Positions 53,988 through 62,018 of a DNA stretch of 64,000 bases are shown piece by piece. The notes under the pieces were generated by a model. The model did not search any database and was not told the origin of the DNA. It worked only from the letters and a program-made list of their open reading frames with translations. Numbering within the stretch: position 1 is the stretch's first letter; every line of letters begins with the position of its first letter. Both the position numbers and the translations under genes were made by a program. The stretch comes from Calothrix sp. MO_167.B12. GTDB taxonomy: Bacteria; Cyanobacteriota; Cyanobacteriia; Cyanobacteriales; Nostocaceae. The stretch lies in NCBI GenBank assembly GCA_030066045.1, contig JASJCJ010000029.1:1-64000 (forward strand). The letters are read 5' to 3'.

Positions 53988-55907
53988 ATGGTGTGGAATC
54001 GGGGAAAGAAGTTATTTGGTAATCGCTACATCATCGAACGAAAGCTGGGTGAAGGGGGAGTTGGCATTACTTACCTGGCAAAAAATAGACATGGGAAGCT
54101 GCGGGTAATCAAAACTCTACGGGAACAAATATTAAATGACCCTGCTTGGCAACCACACCAAGGTAAACTGAAACAAGATTTTAAAGACGAAGCATTACGC
54201 CTTGCTTTATGTCGCCATCCCCACATAGTCGAAGTAGAGAATGTTTTTGATGATGGTGACTTGCCTTGCATGGTGATGGAATACATTCAAGGGTCAGATT
54301 TAGTGAAGAGGATAACTACAAAAGGTGCATTACCGGAAGCTGAAGCACTGCTATATATCCGACAAATTGGTGATGCATTAACCGTGGTACATGAAAGAGG
54401 TTTGCTGCATCGGGATTTAAAACCCAGTAATATTATGATGCGTCAGGGGAAACCAGAAGCGGTATTAATTGACTTTGGTATTGCTAGACAATTTATTCCC
54501 GGTGTTATTCAACAGCATACGGTAGCGCGTACCCCTGGCTTTGCTCCACCAGAACAGTATGTTCCTGATGGGGAACGGGGAGAATATATTGATGTTTATG
54601 GTTTAGCTGCCACATTATATAGTTTGCTGACTGGACAATTACCCACACCTGCGGAAGCGAGATTGCAAAATAGGAACCTCGTACCTCCCCAGAGCTTTTA
54701 TCCCAGCATTAGCAATAGGGTAAATGACGCAATTATGAAGGGGATGGCTCTGAATTACAAATTTCGTCCCCAGTCGGTACAGGAGTGGTTGGATTTATTG
54801 GGTGAGGAAGTAATTACACCAACACCGCCAAAAACGCCACCTGTAAAAAGTAGTCAGGGATTTTCACAAAGGGTAAATGTTTCTCCACCACAGCAACCTG
54901 TTATTAATCTCATACCCCAACCAACACCCATAACAATAAAATCCCCACCACCAACTCAGCCTAATGTTGGTTTACCCCTCAAAACCTTTTCCTTTGAAAC
55001 TGTCACTGTGAAGGCAAGGGGAAAAATAATTAATCGCCGCAACTTACAAGCAAAGTATTTTGTAGAAGATTTGGGTAATGGTGTCACCTTGGAGATGGTG
55101 CAAATACCAGGGGGAATTTTTACAATGGGTTCGCCGAAAGGTGAAAAAGGACGATTTGACATAGAAAGTCCTCAACACACTGTTACTGTTCAACCATTCT
55201 TCATGGGGAAATATGTAGTTACCCAAGAACAGTATGAGGTAATTATGGGTAAAAATCCCTCATATTTCAAAAATGAAACTACAAAGAATAGGAATAAGAA
55301 TAGACCTGTAGAAAGGGTATCCTGGTATGATGCAGTGGAATTTTGTGCCAGGTTATCAAAAGCCACAGGCAAGGAATACAGATTACCCAGTGAAGCAGAA
55401 TGGGAATATGCCTGTCGTGCTGGAACCACTAAACCATTTTACTTTGGGAAGACTATTACCACTGATTTAGTCAACTATAACGGGATTTATACATATGCTT
55501 CTGCACCCAAGGGTGAATATCGCCGGGAAACCACAGATGTAGGAATATTTCCACCCAATGCCTTTGGTTTATACGATATGCATGGGAATGTTTTTGAGTG
55601 GTGTGCAGATCCTTGGCATAATAACTATGAAGGAGCACCAAAAAATGGCAGGGTGTGGTTAAAAAATGGGGATGATAATCGTTCTCCTCTGCGGGGCGGC
55701 TCCTGGTTCGACGCTTCTAGGCTCTGCCGCTCTGGGTATCGCAACGGCTTTAATTCGCGCGACAACATCAACATTAATGTTGGTTTTCGAGTGAGTTTGT
55801 GTGGTTGGGAGGACTTATCACCCTCAATCCCTATCCTTATTAAGGAGACGGAAGCCAGAGGTTTGCTTTCGTTTCTCAACCCAGCCTACTATTTTTCGGT
55901 AATTTAA
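53988..55907 (+). CDS. Ser/Thr kinase fused to a formylglycine-enzyme-like (FGE/SUMF1) domain; putative DGR target
   Basis: 639 residues. Kinase domain 1-275 with GEGGVGITYL, K42, HRDLKPSN (D143), IDFG (D162) and APPEQY, all intact. A Pro/Thr-rich linker (280-345) precedes an FGE-sulfatase/C-type-lectin-like domain (about 365-605): GGIFTMGSPKGEKG, PFFMGKYVVTQEQYEVIMG, RLPSEAEWEYACRAGTTKPFYFG and GNVFEWCADPW. The end of that domain, residues 568-602 (LRGGSWFDASRLCRSGYRNG and NININVGFRV), sits where DGR variable regions lie in cyanobacterial kinase-FGE proteins. The tail after GFRV is unusually long (about 37 residues). No reverse transcriptase is nearby. ATG 53988 lacks a clear Shine-Dalgarno. 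Confidence 0.9.
   Translation: MVWNRGKKLFGNRYIIERKLGEGGVGITYLAKNRHGKLRVIKTLREQILNDPAWQPHQGKLKQDFKDEALRLALCRHPHIVEVENVFDDGDLPCMVMEYIQGSDLVKRITTKGALPEAEALLYIRQIGDALTVVHERGLLHRDLKPSNIMMRQGKPEAVLIDFGIARQFIPGVIQQHTVARTPGFAPPEQYVPDGERGEYIDVYGLAATLYSLLTGQLPTPAEARLQNRNLVPPQSFYPSISNRVNDAIMKGMALNYKFRPQSVQEWLDLLGEEVITPTPPKTPPVKSSQGFSQRVNVSPPQQPVINLIPQPTPITIKSPPPTQPNVGLPLKTFSFETVTVKARGKIINRRNLQAKYFVEDLGNGVTLEMVQIPGGIFTMGSPKGEKGRFDIESPQHTVTVQPFFMGKYVVTQEQYEVIMGKNPSYFKNETTKNRNKNRPVERVSWYDAVEFCARLSKATGKEYRLPSEAEWEYACRAGTTKPFYFGKTITTDLVNYNGIYTYASAPKGEYRRETTDVGIFPPNAFGLYDMHGNVFEWCADPWHNNYEGAPKNGRVWLKNGDDNRSPLRGGSWFDASRLCRSGYRNGFNSRDNININVGFRVSLCGWEDLSPSIPILIKETEARGLLSFLNPAYYFSVI
55690..55795 (+). other. Candidate DGR variable region
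   Basis: Codons for W573 to V602 are C-ending and GC-rich compared with the surrounding AT-rich gene. F574 (TTC), D575 (GAC), A576 (GCT), L579 (CTC), Y584 (TAT), G587 (GGC), F588 (TTT) and I594/I596 (ATC, ATT) could each arise from AAC or AAT by changing only adenines. The fixed frame SW...R.CRS..R...N..D.....VGFRV fits known FGE-type variable regions. No template repeat was found in the window. Confidence 0.5.
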
Positions 55908-55925
55908 TAGCGGGAAGGGAGTAGT

Positions 55926-56141
55926 TAGGGCTTGCTGAAAAAGTCTTTGGGTGAGGGTAGGGAACTCTTAACAGGCAACAGGCAACAGTTTCATCCCTGA
56001 TTTTTTCTATTCTTTTTACCAGAAAAAATGAACAATGCAAGGTTTTTAAGTCTCAAACCCCTATTTCCTTGCACTTTCTCCGGATAAAACAGCCTAAAAG
56101 TATTGATAAATCAATGTTTTATAGTTATTCAGCAGACCCTA
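55926..56141. mobile_element. MITE, TA-GGGCTTGCTGAA family, full-length copy 2
   Basis: 216 bp from TAGGGCTTGCTGAAAAAG to TTATTCAGCAGACCCTA. Matches 11043-11259 along its length, including the inner hairpin (GCAAGGTTTTTAAG...TTTCCTTGC) and a heptad run (AACAGGC). It begins 19 bp past the kinase-FGE stop. Confidence 0.78.
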
Positions 56142-56168
56142 GTTATGAGGGGATTTGTTACCGTTAAT

Positions 56169-56261
56169 TATAGTACTACGCAATTAGGGCGCGGACATTG
56201 TTGAATGCAGCAAACCTATGAACAGTAAACTTATTACTTATTACTTGCGCGTAGCACCATA
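56169..56261. mobile_element. Decayed TATAGCGCTACGC-family element
   Basis: TATAGTACTACGCAATTAGG to GCGCGTAGCACCATA, with a GGACATT core fragment and an ACTTATT heptad pair. Nested between the arms of a TTATGAGGGG/CCCCTCA inverted repeat. Confidence 0.45.
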
Positions 56262-56266
56262 ACCCC

Positions 56267-56953
56267 TCAGCATGATTTTTGTTTACACCTCTCAGGAAAT
56301 GGTATATTCAGAGATTGGTGAAAATCCTGCTGTACCTTGGACGTGAGGCGACGAGAAACCTGACGGACAATTTGATTTAGTAAGCGATCGCCTGTAGACT
56401 GAATTAGTGATTTTGGCAATCGTCGAATAAATTTAGGAAAATTCATATACACAGTTAAATCCAATTCCCACACCACCTGTGTCATTTTCCCAGAAAAATC
56501 AGCAGTTTCCGTGGTTACATCTTCTACCAATTGCAATGATGCCCGGTAATCTACATCATAGCCAGGAGCTTCATAGCCTGGAATAGCAATAGTATAAATA
56601 CGGTAAACTCCATTTTCTGGAGGTAATAATTCTAGCCCTATCTTTGGCTCGACATCATAGCCAAAAGCACCAAATTTACCAATAGTTAAAGCATAACCAT
56701 TGTCGCTCAATGGTTGAACCTTCATCGGTTCTGCACAACGGGTAAACCAGGAACTATGATTGTTAAGATATTCGGCTACCTGTTCTACAGGAGCATACAT
56801 CCCCATTTTGTCTTGATAACAACCAGAAAATTTACTGGTTGCTTTCATGTCCGGCTCTAAAGCGACATCTTCTGGGGTTACTAAATGTGATGACACAGAT
56901 AAAACATTTTCTGATGCCTCAATTGATTGATATTCCGTATTCTTAGAGAGCAT
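56267..56953 (-). CDS. DUF1997 family protein
   Basis: 228 residues. KFSGCYQDKMGMYAPVEQVAEYLNNHSSWFTRCAEPMKVQPL, GYALTIGKFGAFGYDVEPKIGLELLP and VVWELDLTVYMNFPKFIRRLP are typical of DUF1997, found in cyanobacteria and plastids and perhaps lipid- or pigment-binding (SRPBCC-like). No signal peptide. The final QVSRRLTSKVQQDFHQSL is helical. Divergent from the NAD-binding gene, 190 bp apart. Confidence 0.85.
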   Translation of the reverse strand: MLSKNTEYQSIEASENVLSVSSHLVTPEDVALEPDMKATSKFSGCYQDKMGMYAPVEQVAEYLNNHSSWFTRCAEPMKVQPLSDNGYALTIGKFGAFGYDVEPKIGLELLPPENGVYRIYTIAIPGYEAPGYDVDYRASLQLVEDVTTETADFSGKMTQVVWELDLTVYMNFPKFIRRLPKSLIQSTGDRLLNQIVRQVSRRLTSKVQQDFHQSLNIPFPERCKQKSC

Positions 56954-57142
56954 AAAATTATACCTATAATGTTATATATGATTTTTCTTCTTTAAAATCA
57001 TAATGCCCATTTATGGCGTTAAATGATCCATTGATAATATATTTTTCAACAAAGCCTCAACCATAGATTACGAAGTTTCTTTAAATCTCTAAAATAGATA
57101 ACGGAATCATAGACATACTAGTATCCCAGGATAGAGTTTATT

Positions 57143-57802
57143 ATGAAAGCTTTTGTAGCAGGGGCAACAGGAGAAACGGGTAGTCGCATAGTTCAGGAGT
57201 TAAGGGCGCGGGATATTCCGGTACGTGCTTTAGTGCGGGATATACAGAAAGCTAAGACTATTTTGCCAGATGAAGTTGAATTAGTGGAAGCTGATGTTAC
57301 CAATTATCAAAGTTTGAATACAGCTTTAGGGGATAGCACAGTTGTCCTCTGTGCGACTGGTCCTAGACCAAGTTTTGACCCCACTGGTCCCTATAAAATT
57401 GACTACGAAGGGACAAAAAATTTGGTGGATGTCGCCAAGACTAGGGGGATAGAGCATTTCGTCTTAGTTTCATCTCTGTGTGTTTCCCAGTTTTTCCATC
57501 CTCTTAATTTGTTTTGGTTGATTTTGGTATGGAAGAAGCAAGCAGAAGAATATATCCAAAAAAGTGGTTTGACTTATACCATTGTCCGCCCAGGAGGATT
57601 AAAAAATGAGGATAATACCAACCCAATAGTAATGCAGAGTGCTGACACTTTATTTGATGGTAGTATTCCCCGACAAAAAGTAGCTCAGGTGTGTGTAGAG
57701 GCACTGTTTGAGGAAACTGCTAAAAATAAAGTATTGGAAATTGTTGCTAACCCCAATGCTCCTAGGAAAAATTTTCCAGAACTTTTTGCTGGAGTGGTTT
57801 GA
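57143..57802 (+). CDS. Atypical SDR / NmrA-like NAD(P)-binding protein
   Basis: 219 residues. Rossmann motif VAGATGETGSRIVQEL at the N-terminus, LVEADVTNYQSL, LCATGPRP, NLVDVAKTRGIEHFVLVSSL and YTIVRPGGL. The YxxxK of classical SDRs is absent (KKQAEEYIQKSG instead), as in the atypical SDR5 group related to Ycf39 and Tic62. These act as NADPH-sensing assembly factors or reductases; no exact role assigned. AGGATAGAG precedes the ATG. Confidence 0.85.
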   Translation: MKAFVAGATGETGSRIVQELRARDIPVRALVRDIQKAKTILPDEVELVEADVTNYQSLNTALGDSTVVLCATGPRPSFDPTGPYKIDYEGTKNLVDVAKTRGIEHFVLVSSLCVSQFFHPLNLFWLILVWKKQAEEYIQKSGLTYTIVRPGGLKNEDNTNPIVMQSADTLFDGSIPRQKVAQVCVEALFEETAKNKVLEIVANPNAPRKNFPELFAGVV

Positions 57803-57844
57803 GATTAGCAGCTAAACCTCATTCATCTAGCTAGAAAATAGGGA

Positions 57845-58750
57845 TTGAAGGAGTGAAGGAGGGAAGGAGGGAAGGAGGGAAGGAGTGTAGACACGAAGTG
57901 GCTTCTCGTAGAGTAGGAGTAGGGGCGGGGTTTCCCCGCCCAGAGTGAAGGGATTATTTTCATCGACAGGTTGTGTACAAACGTTCATGTAGACGCGCGA
58001 AGCGCGGCTTGGAGCAGAGTGGGACTAGCTTGAAAATGGTTGTTAGTTGTTAGTTGATGGTTGAGGTGTAGGGTGTGGGATTTTCCTTTGGGGGACTATC
58101 TTGAGAACTGATCTTTTCTCTTTAGGAAATACCAAAAAAGAAATTCCCCTGTAGGGAACATCTACAATATTCTTGTATAGGTCATAACCTTAATCATGCC
58201 GTGCCCACCTCACCCGATTGAATATTCGTAAGCAAAAACTACCATTTTGGATTTTAGATTTTTGATTTTGGATTGAGAATCAACTTCTGTGTCTTTGTTC
58301 TATAAATCCATCTGTCCCATTCTTTTTTCAAATTAGTCCTTCACAAGACAATCTCACAACCAAGTATGAAAATGCTTTGTTTCTAACTCCTCAAGGGCGC
58401 ACGCAATGCGCCCCTACAAGCTCCGCGCCTCCTGACTATTTTCAAGCTAGTTTTATGAATTTAGGTGTAGGTTGGGTTGAGGAACGAAACCCAACACCCG
58501 AAGAAATTGGTATTGTTGGGTTTCACTTCGTTCCAACCAACCTACTGTCTATTTTCAAGCTAGTCCCCCACGGGAAAATCCCACAACCAAGCATGAAAAT
58601 AATTCCCTCACTCCCTCACTCCTTCCCTCCTTCCCTCCTTCACTCCTACTCTTCGAGAAGCCGCTTCGCGTCTACACTCCTTCACTCCTTCCCTCCTTCA
58701 CTCCTTCCCTCCTTCACTCCTTCCCTCCTTCACTCCTTCCCATGTCCCCG
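57845..58750. repeat. Large palindromic repeat mosaic
   Basis: Octamer array (57845-57880); GTAGACACGAAGTGGCTTCTCG; GGGCGGGGTTTCCCCGCCC; an inverted TATTTTCA unit (57955-58040); TAGTTGTTAGTTG heptads; AAAATCC pieces (58245-58275); a fragment of the TAATACCAA MITE (58305-58330); further TATTTTCA units at 58436 and 58551; GTTGGGTTTCAC repeat; and a long octamer array (58605-58740). No gene is supported in 57803-58803. Confidence 0.75.
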
Positions 58751-58803
58751 ATAAGTGAACGCTACAATAAGCAATAATAAGCAATTACAGGTAATTACAG
58801 GTA

Positions 58804-59475
58804 ATGAAAAAGAGCGGTAATCTGAAAATCCTACAACTCAAAGGTGCTGAAAAATTTATTGTACCCATAGCATTTCTTTTGGGATTTGTTTACTTATTTC
58901 AGTGGTATATCACTGGTAATTTGCAGAAGCGTCCCGAGCCAATTTTTCAGGTGAAACAACCCCCTTTGGTAATGAAAGGAGGTGACCCTTATATTCGGGC
59001 TTTAATGCGGACTATTTCTGCGAGTGAAGCCAGTAGTAATCGTCCCTATTCAATTTTGTATGGGGGAAAACATGTACAAGATTTGAGCCGTCATCCAGAA
59101 ATATGTGTCACCATTGTCAATGGACCAAATAAAGGAAACTGTTCCACTGCTGCTGGTAGATATCAATTAATTAACACGACTTGGTTTCAAATCGCCCCTA
59201 AATATCATCCCCAACCGACGAAGTTTATGATGTGGACATCCTATAGTTTTGCTGCTGAATATCAAGATAGGGTTGTCTACAAGTGGTTAAAAGATTCTCG
59301 GGTTTGGGGCAAGGATATTAATGAATTATTGCGTCAAGGAAAGTTAAAAACAGTTTTGCAGCTACTTTCTCCAACTTGGACGAGTTTAGGCTATGGCATA
59401 GAAACTAATTCTATCAGTCCTCGTTTGCCTCGAATTTATCAAAAGATGTTAAAAGAAGAGTTAAAAGTAATTTAG
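58804..59475 (+). CDS. Membrane-anchored GH104-type muramidase
   Basis: 223 residues. One N-terminal helix (FIVPIAFLLGFVYLFQWYI, about 18-36), then a lambda-lysozyme-like GH104 domain: RALMRTISASEASSNRPYSILYGGKHVQDLSRHPEICV with the catalytic Glu in SASEAS, and GNCSTAAGRYQLINTTWF. Such enzymes cleave peptidoglycan as lytic transglycosylases. It faces the periplasm. Its start follows a duplicated ATTACAGGTA sequence, and the last codons ATT TAG belong to the TTTAGAA heptad array. Confidence 0.82.
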   Translation: MKKSGNLKILQLKGAEKFIVPIAFLLGFVYLFQWYITGNLQKRPEPIFQVKQPPLVMKGGDPYIRALMRTISASEASSNRPYSILYGGKHVQDLSRHPEICVTIVNGPNKGNCSTAAGRYQLINTTWFQIAPKYHPQPTKFMMWTSYSFAAEYQDRVVYKWLKDSRVWGKDINELLRQGKLKTVLQLLSPTWTSLGYGIETNSISPRLPRIYQKMLKEELKVI

Positions 59476-59520
59476 AATTTAGAATTTAGAATTTAGAATT
59501 TAGAATTTAGAATTCAGAAT
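59471..59520. repeat. Heptad array (TTTAGAA) shared by two gene ends
   Basis: Six or so TTTAGAA units. A further two to three units lie 120 bp on (59625-59645), where they encode the last residues and stop of menH. Confidence 0.8.
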
Positions 59521-59617
59521 TCAGAAAATGGTTGACGGCTTCTACAAATGACAATGTATTTTTTAAATGAATATTATGCCCAGCTTTATTAATTATGCTT
59601 AGTTGACAAGATGAACA
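59507..59617 (-). pseudogene. Second, diverged copy of the menH 3' end
   Basis: The minus strand reads CSSCQLSIINKAGHNIHLKN then TLSFVEAVNHFLNSEF and a stop, parallel to the menH C-terminus (CTSCQFKMINNAGHNIHLEN, then TLVFVETVKYFLNSKF). 25 of 36 residues are identical, with no gaps; the DNA offset is exactly 120 bp. Heptad TTTAGAA units flank both copies. No start codon, so it is a fragment. Confidence 0.8.
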
Positions 59618-59626
59618 TAGAATAAT

Positions 59627-60439
59627 TTAGAATTTAGAATTCAGAAAATACTTGACTGTTTCGACAAATACTAATGTATTTTCTAAATGAATATTGTGTC
59701 CTGCATTATTAATCATCTTGAATTGGCAAGATGTACATAATTGCAGCATTTGAGAATTAATATCTATAAATTTTTGGTCGTATTCCCCTGCTAACAATAA
59801 TAAAGGAATCTGATTTTCGGAAATTTTTGACCACAAAGACGGCTGTTTTCCTGTACCCATAATGCGTAGTGATTTAGCTAATTCTGCCGGATTGTTGTGT
59901 AGGCGATCGCTTATCATATAATTAAACTGTGGATGACTTTTTATATCACCAAAAATTGGTTGGGCATACCAATGGGATAGAAAAGTCATAAAATCACCCT
60001 GATTAGTAGTTCTGGATAATTTTCTGGCAATTTGCTCGTCCTTTTGCATACGCTCTAATCTTTGCTTTTCTGTCGCTAAACCAGGGGAAGCTGATTCTAA
60101 TACAACTTTGGTAAATCTGCCAGGGAAATGTAGTGTCAGATATAATGCTAATCTCCCACCCATTGAATAACCAACTACAAAACATTGGGTAATATTCAAC
60201 CTATCTAGTAATTGAATAATTCCCTGGGCAGTATTTACCATAGAGTAGCAACTATCCCCACCGAAAACTTGAGTCTTTCCATGTCCCGGTAAATCTAGTG
60301 TGAGATAGGAAAAATCATTTCCTAGTAGTTGAATCGCTGGCTCAAATTCATGGCTGTTGCCCATAAATCCATGCAAAAACAGAATTAAAGGTTTATCTGC
60401 ATGGTGGTTTAAATCATAGTGGAAATGATAATTCTCCAT
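59627..60439 (-). CDS. menH: MenH, 2-succinyl-6-hydroxy-2,4-cyclohexadiene-1-carboxylate synthase
   Basis: 270 residues, alpha/beta-hydrolase fold. HGFMGNSHEFEPAI, nucleophile Ser92 in VVGYSMGGRLALYLTLHFP, ESASPGL, and His in NNAGHNIHLEN. This is the phylloquinone-pathway enzyme of cyanobacteria that eliminates pyruvate from SEPHCHC. Its last codons (NSKF-stop) are part of a TTCTAAA heptad array. The leader consists of a MITE ending eight bases before the ATG, with no Shine-Dalgarno. The operon upstream (anti-sigma gene) is on the same strand but separated by that MITE only after the start, so cotranscription is uncertain. Confidence 0.88.
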   Translation of the reverse strand: MENYHFHYDLNHHADKPLILFLHGFMGNSHEFEPAIQLLGNDFSYLTLDLPGHGKTQVFGGDSCYSMVNTAQGIIQLLDRLNITQCFVVGYSMGGRLALYLTLHFPGRFTKVVLESASPGLATEKQRLERMQKDEQIARKLSRTTNQGDFMTFLSHWYAQPIFGDIKSHPQFNYMISDRLHNNPAELAKSLRIMGTGKQPSLWSKISENQIPLLLLAGEYDQKFIDINSQMLQLCTSCQFKMINNAGHNIHLENTLVFVETVKYFLNSKF

Positions 60440-60447
60440 ATTGAAAT

Positions 60448-60542
60448 TAGGGTCTGCTGAATAACTTTAAAACTCTTTCCTGTTGCCTGTTGCCTGTTCC
60501 CTTTTCCCTACCTCCACCAAAAGACTTTTTCACCAAGCCCTA
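60448..60542. mobile_element. MITE, TA-GGGCTTGCTGAA family, internally deleted copy
   Basis: 95 bp: TAGGGTCTGCTGAATAAC at one end, GACTTTTTCACCAAGCCCTA at the other, with CTGTTGC heptads between. It fills the whole gap between the anti-sigma gene stop and menH start. Confidence 0.72.
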
Positions 60543-60544
60543 AA

Positions 60545-61423
60545 TCAAATTGAACTCACACCCTTCATCACCGTCTCTCCCGTGGGCAATGATAACCCTT
60601 CCTTGGGTTCAATGGTGACAAAAACCTCCGTGGTACTTCCCCATTTATTCAAGGGAATTTCCTGCATGACCCTACCTTGGGAATCGGGTGTAAATTTAGC
60701 ACATTTAACCTTCTTACCATTTACAAATGCCCAGAGTCGATATACTTTATCTTCTGCTATGGGGGGTAAATTTTGCAGAGTTAACACCGCAGTTTGAGAG
60801 TTTGGTGCAATCACCAAACTACCAGAGGCAGGTATATTAGCAGTTGTACCCTTGAGAGATAGCAAACGATTGTTGGGCTGCTTTAATAGAGCTACAGCCT
60901 TCTGGTAGCGGGATAATTCATTCTGAGCTTGTGTCAGTTCCGTTTGTAACTTGGATAATGCTACTTCCTGACGGTAACGGGATAAATCTGCTTGAGCGAT
61001 CGCTAGCCGCCTTTGTAGTTTATAATTGTATAATCCTAAACTACCGACAAATACTGCTGCTACACCACCAGCCAAACCCAACCAAGTAGATTTTATCCCC
61101 TGGGTTTGTGGTCTTTTTGGGAAATGAACCATCTTTTTCGCAATCGGTTGTGGTTGTATTTGCTCGTCAGTTCCCACCTCTGAGGATAACTCTTTTTGTG
61201 CCGCTGCGAGAATTTGCGATCGCAAATTATCCGGTGGTGTAGACTGGGGTAAAGATAGGGGAAATAGTGCCAAGGTTGCCTGCAAGCTATTCACCTCATC
61301 TGCCAATTCTGGATACAATTCTAGATATTGCTTCACCCTCGCAACATCTTCGGGAATTAAATCACCCAAAACGTACCCTGCCAATAGAGCTTCCCAGTCT
61401 TGGGGTAATTCAAGACGTTCCAT
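60545..61423 (-). CDS. Anti-sigma factor (RskA-like)
   Basis: 292 residues. Cytoplasmic N-terminal sigma-binding part (LLAGYVLGDLIPEDVARVKQYLELYPELADEV), lacking the HxxxCxxC zinc motif; one membrane helix at about 108-128 (TWLGLAGGVAAVFVGSLGLY); a coiled coil (KLQRRLAIAQADLSRYRQEV, about 130-175); and an RskA-type C-terminal domain (GSLVIAPNSQTAVLTLQNLPP, YRLWAFVNGKKV, VFVTIEPKEGL) outside the membrane. It would hold the adjacent ECF sigma factor until signal-triggered release. Two bases separate it from the sigma gene. Confidence 0.87.
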   Translation of the reverse strand: MERLELPQDWEALLAGYVLGDLIPEDVARVKQYLELYPELADEVNSLQATLALFPLSLPQSTPPDNLRSQILAAAQKELSSEVGTDEQIQPQPIAKKMVHFPKRPQTQGIKSTWLGLAGGVAAVFVGSLGLYNYKLQRRLAIAQADLSRYRQEVALSKLQTELTQAQNELSRYQKAVALLKQPNNRLLSLKGTTANIPASGSLVIAPNSQTAVLTLQNLPPIAEDKVYRLWAFVNGKKVKCAKFTPDSQGRVMQEIPLNKWGSTTEVFVTIEPKEGLSLPTGETVMKGVSSI

Positions 61424-61425
61424 AA

Positions 61426-61983
61426 TTAATCTACTAAATCCTTCAATAATTTTCTCAACTTCAAAAGTCCTTGCCGTGTACGTGTTTTCACGGTTCCCAA
61501 AGGTATATTTAATTCATGAGTAATTTCCGATTGGCTGAGTCCTTGAAAATAAGCCATCTTCAGCACCTGACGCTGATTCTCTGGTAATTCTTGTAACGCC
61601 TCACCGACTATGTGAGAAATTTCTTGCACAGAAGCATTATTCATGGGACTATTATCAGCATCCGTAGGTATACTACGCTGACATCGTTGTAGGAGTTGTT
61701 GTTGCGATCGCTTTTGACGCAGACGATTAATAGCCCTAGATCTAGTCATAGTCAACAGAAACACAATCATCGAACCCCTATGTGGATCGTACTTAGAATC
61801 GCGCCAAAAAGCGAGAAAAATCTCCTGGGTTAAATCTTCAGCCTCAGTCCCATCCCCCAAAATTCGCAAAGCCAGACGGTACACAGCCTCACCGTAGCGA
61901 TCATATACAACACCCAATGCTGATAAATCGCCTGATTGCAAAGCCTGAAATAGTTCTATATCAGTCAGATTTGATACACTCAT
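61426..61983 (-). CDS. ECF-type RNA polymerase sigma factor
   Basis: 185 residues from ATG 61983 (MSVSNLTDIELFQALQSGD). Region 2: LGVVYDRYGEAVYRLALRILGDGTEAEDLTQEIFLAFW and MTRSRAINRLRQKR; region 4: LQELPENQRQVLKMAYFQGLSQSEITHELNIPLGTVKTRTRQGLLKLR. A longer upstream frame overlaps the CcdA gene and is not used. Operon with its anti-sigma factor; 35 bp downstream of the ccdA-like gene, so possibly cotranscribed with it. This resembles the cyanobacterial SigG-type group. Confidence 0.9.
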   Translation of the reverse strand: MSVSNLTDIELFQALQSGDLSALGVVYDRYGEAVYRLALRILGDGTEAEDLTQEIFLAFWRDSKYDPHRGSMIVFLLTMTRSRAINRLRQKRSQQQLLQRCQRSIPTDADNSPMNNASVQEISHIVGEALQELPENQRQVLKMAYFQGLSQSEITHELNIPLGTVKTRTRQGLLKLRKLLKDLVD

Positions 61984-62018
61984 TCTTAAAACTATTCTGG
62001 ATTTCCAGCCTCGTGATT

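Noticed and set aside
55908-56266. DGR reverse transcriptase or template repeat next to the kinase-FGE gene
   Set aside because: The region holds two MITEs only; no RT motif or template copy was found anywhere in the window.
58377-58754. 125-codon frame rich in SLPHSFPPSLLHS
   Set aside because: Translation of repeat units and octamer arrays.
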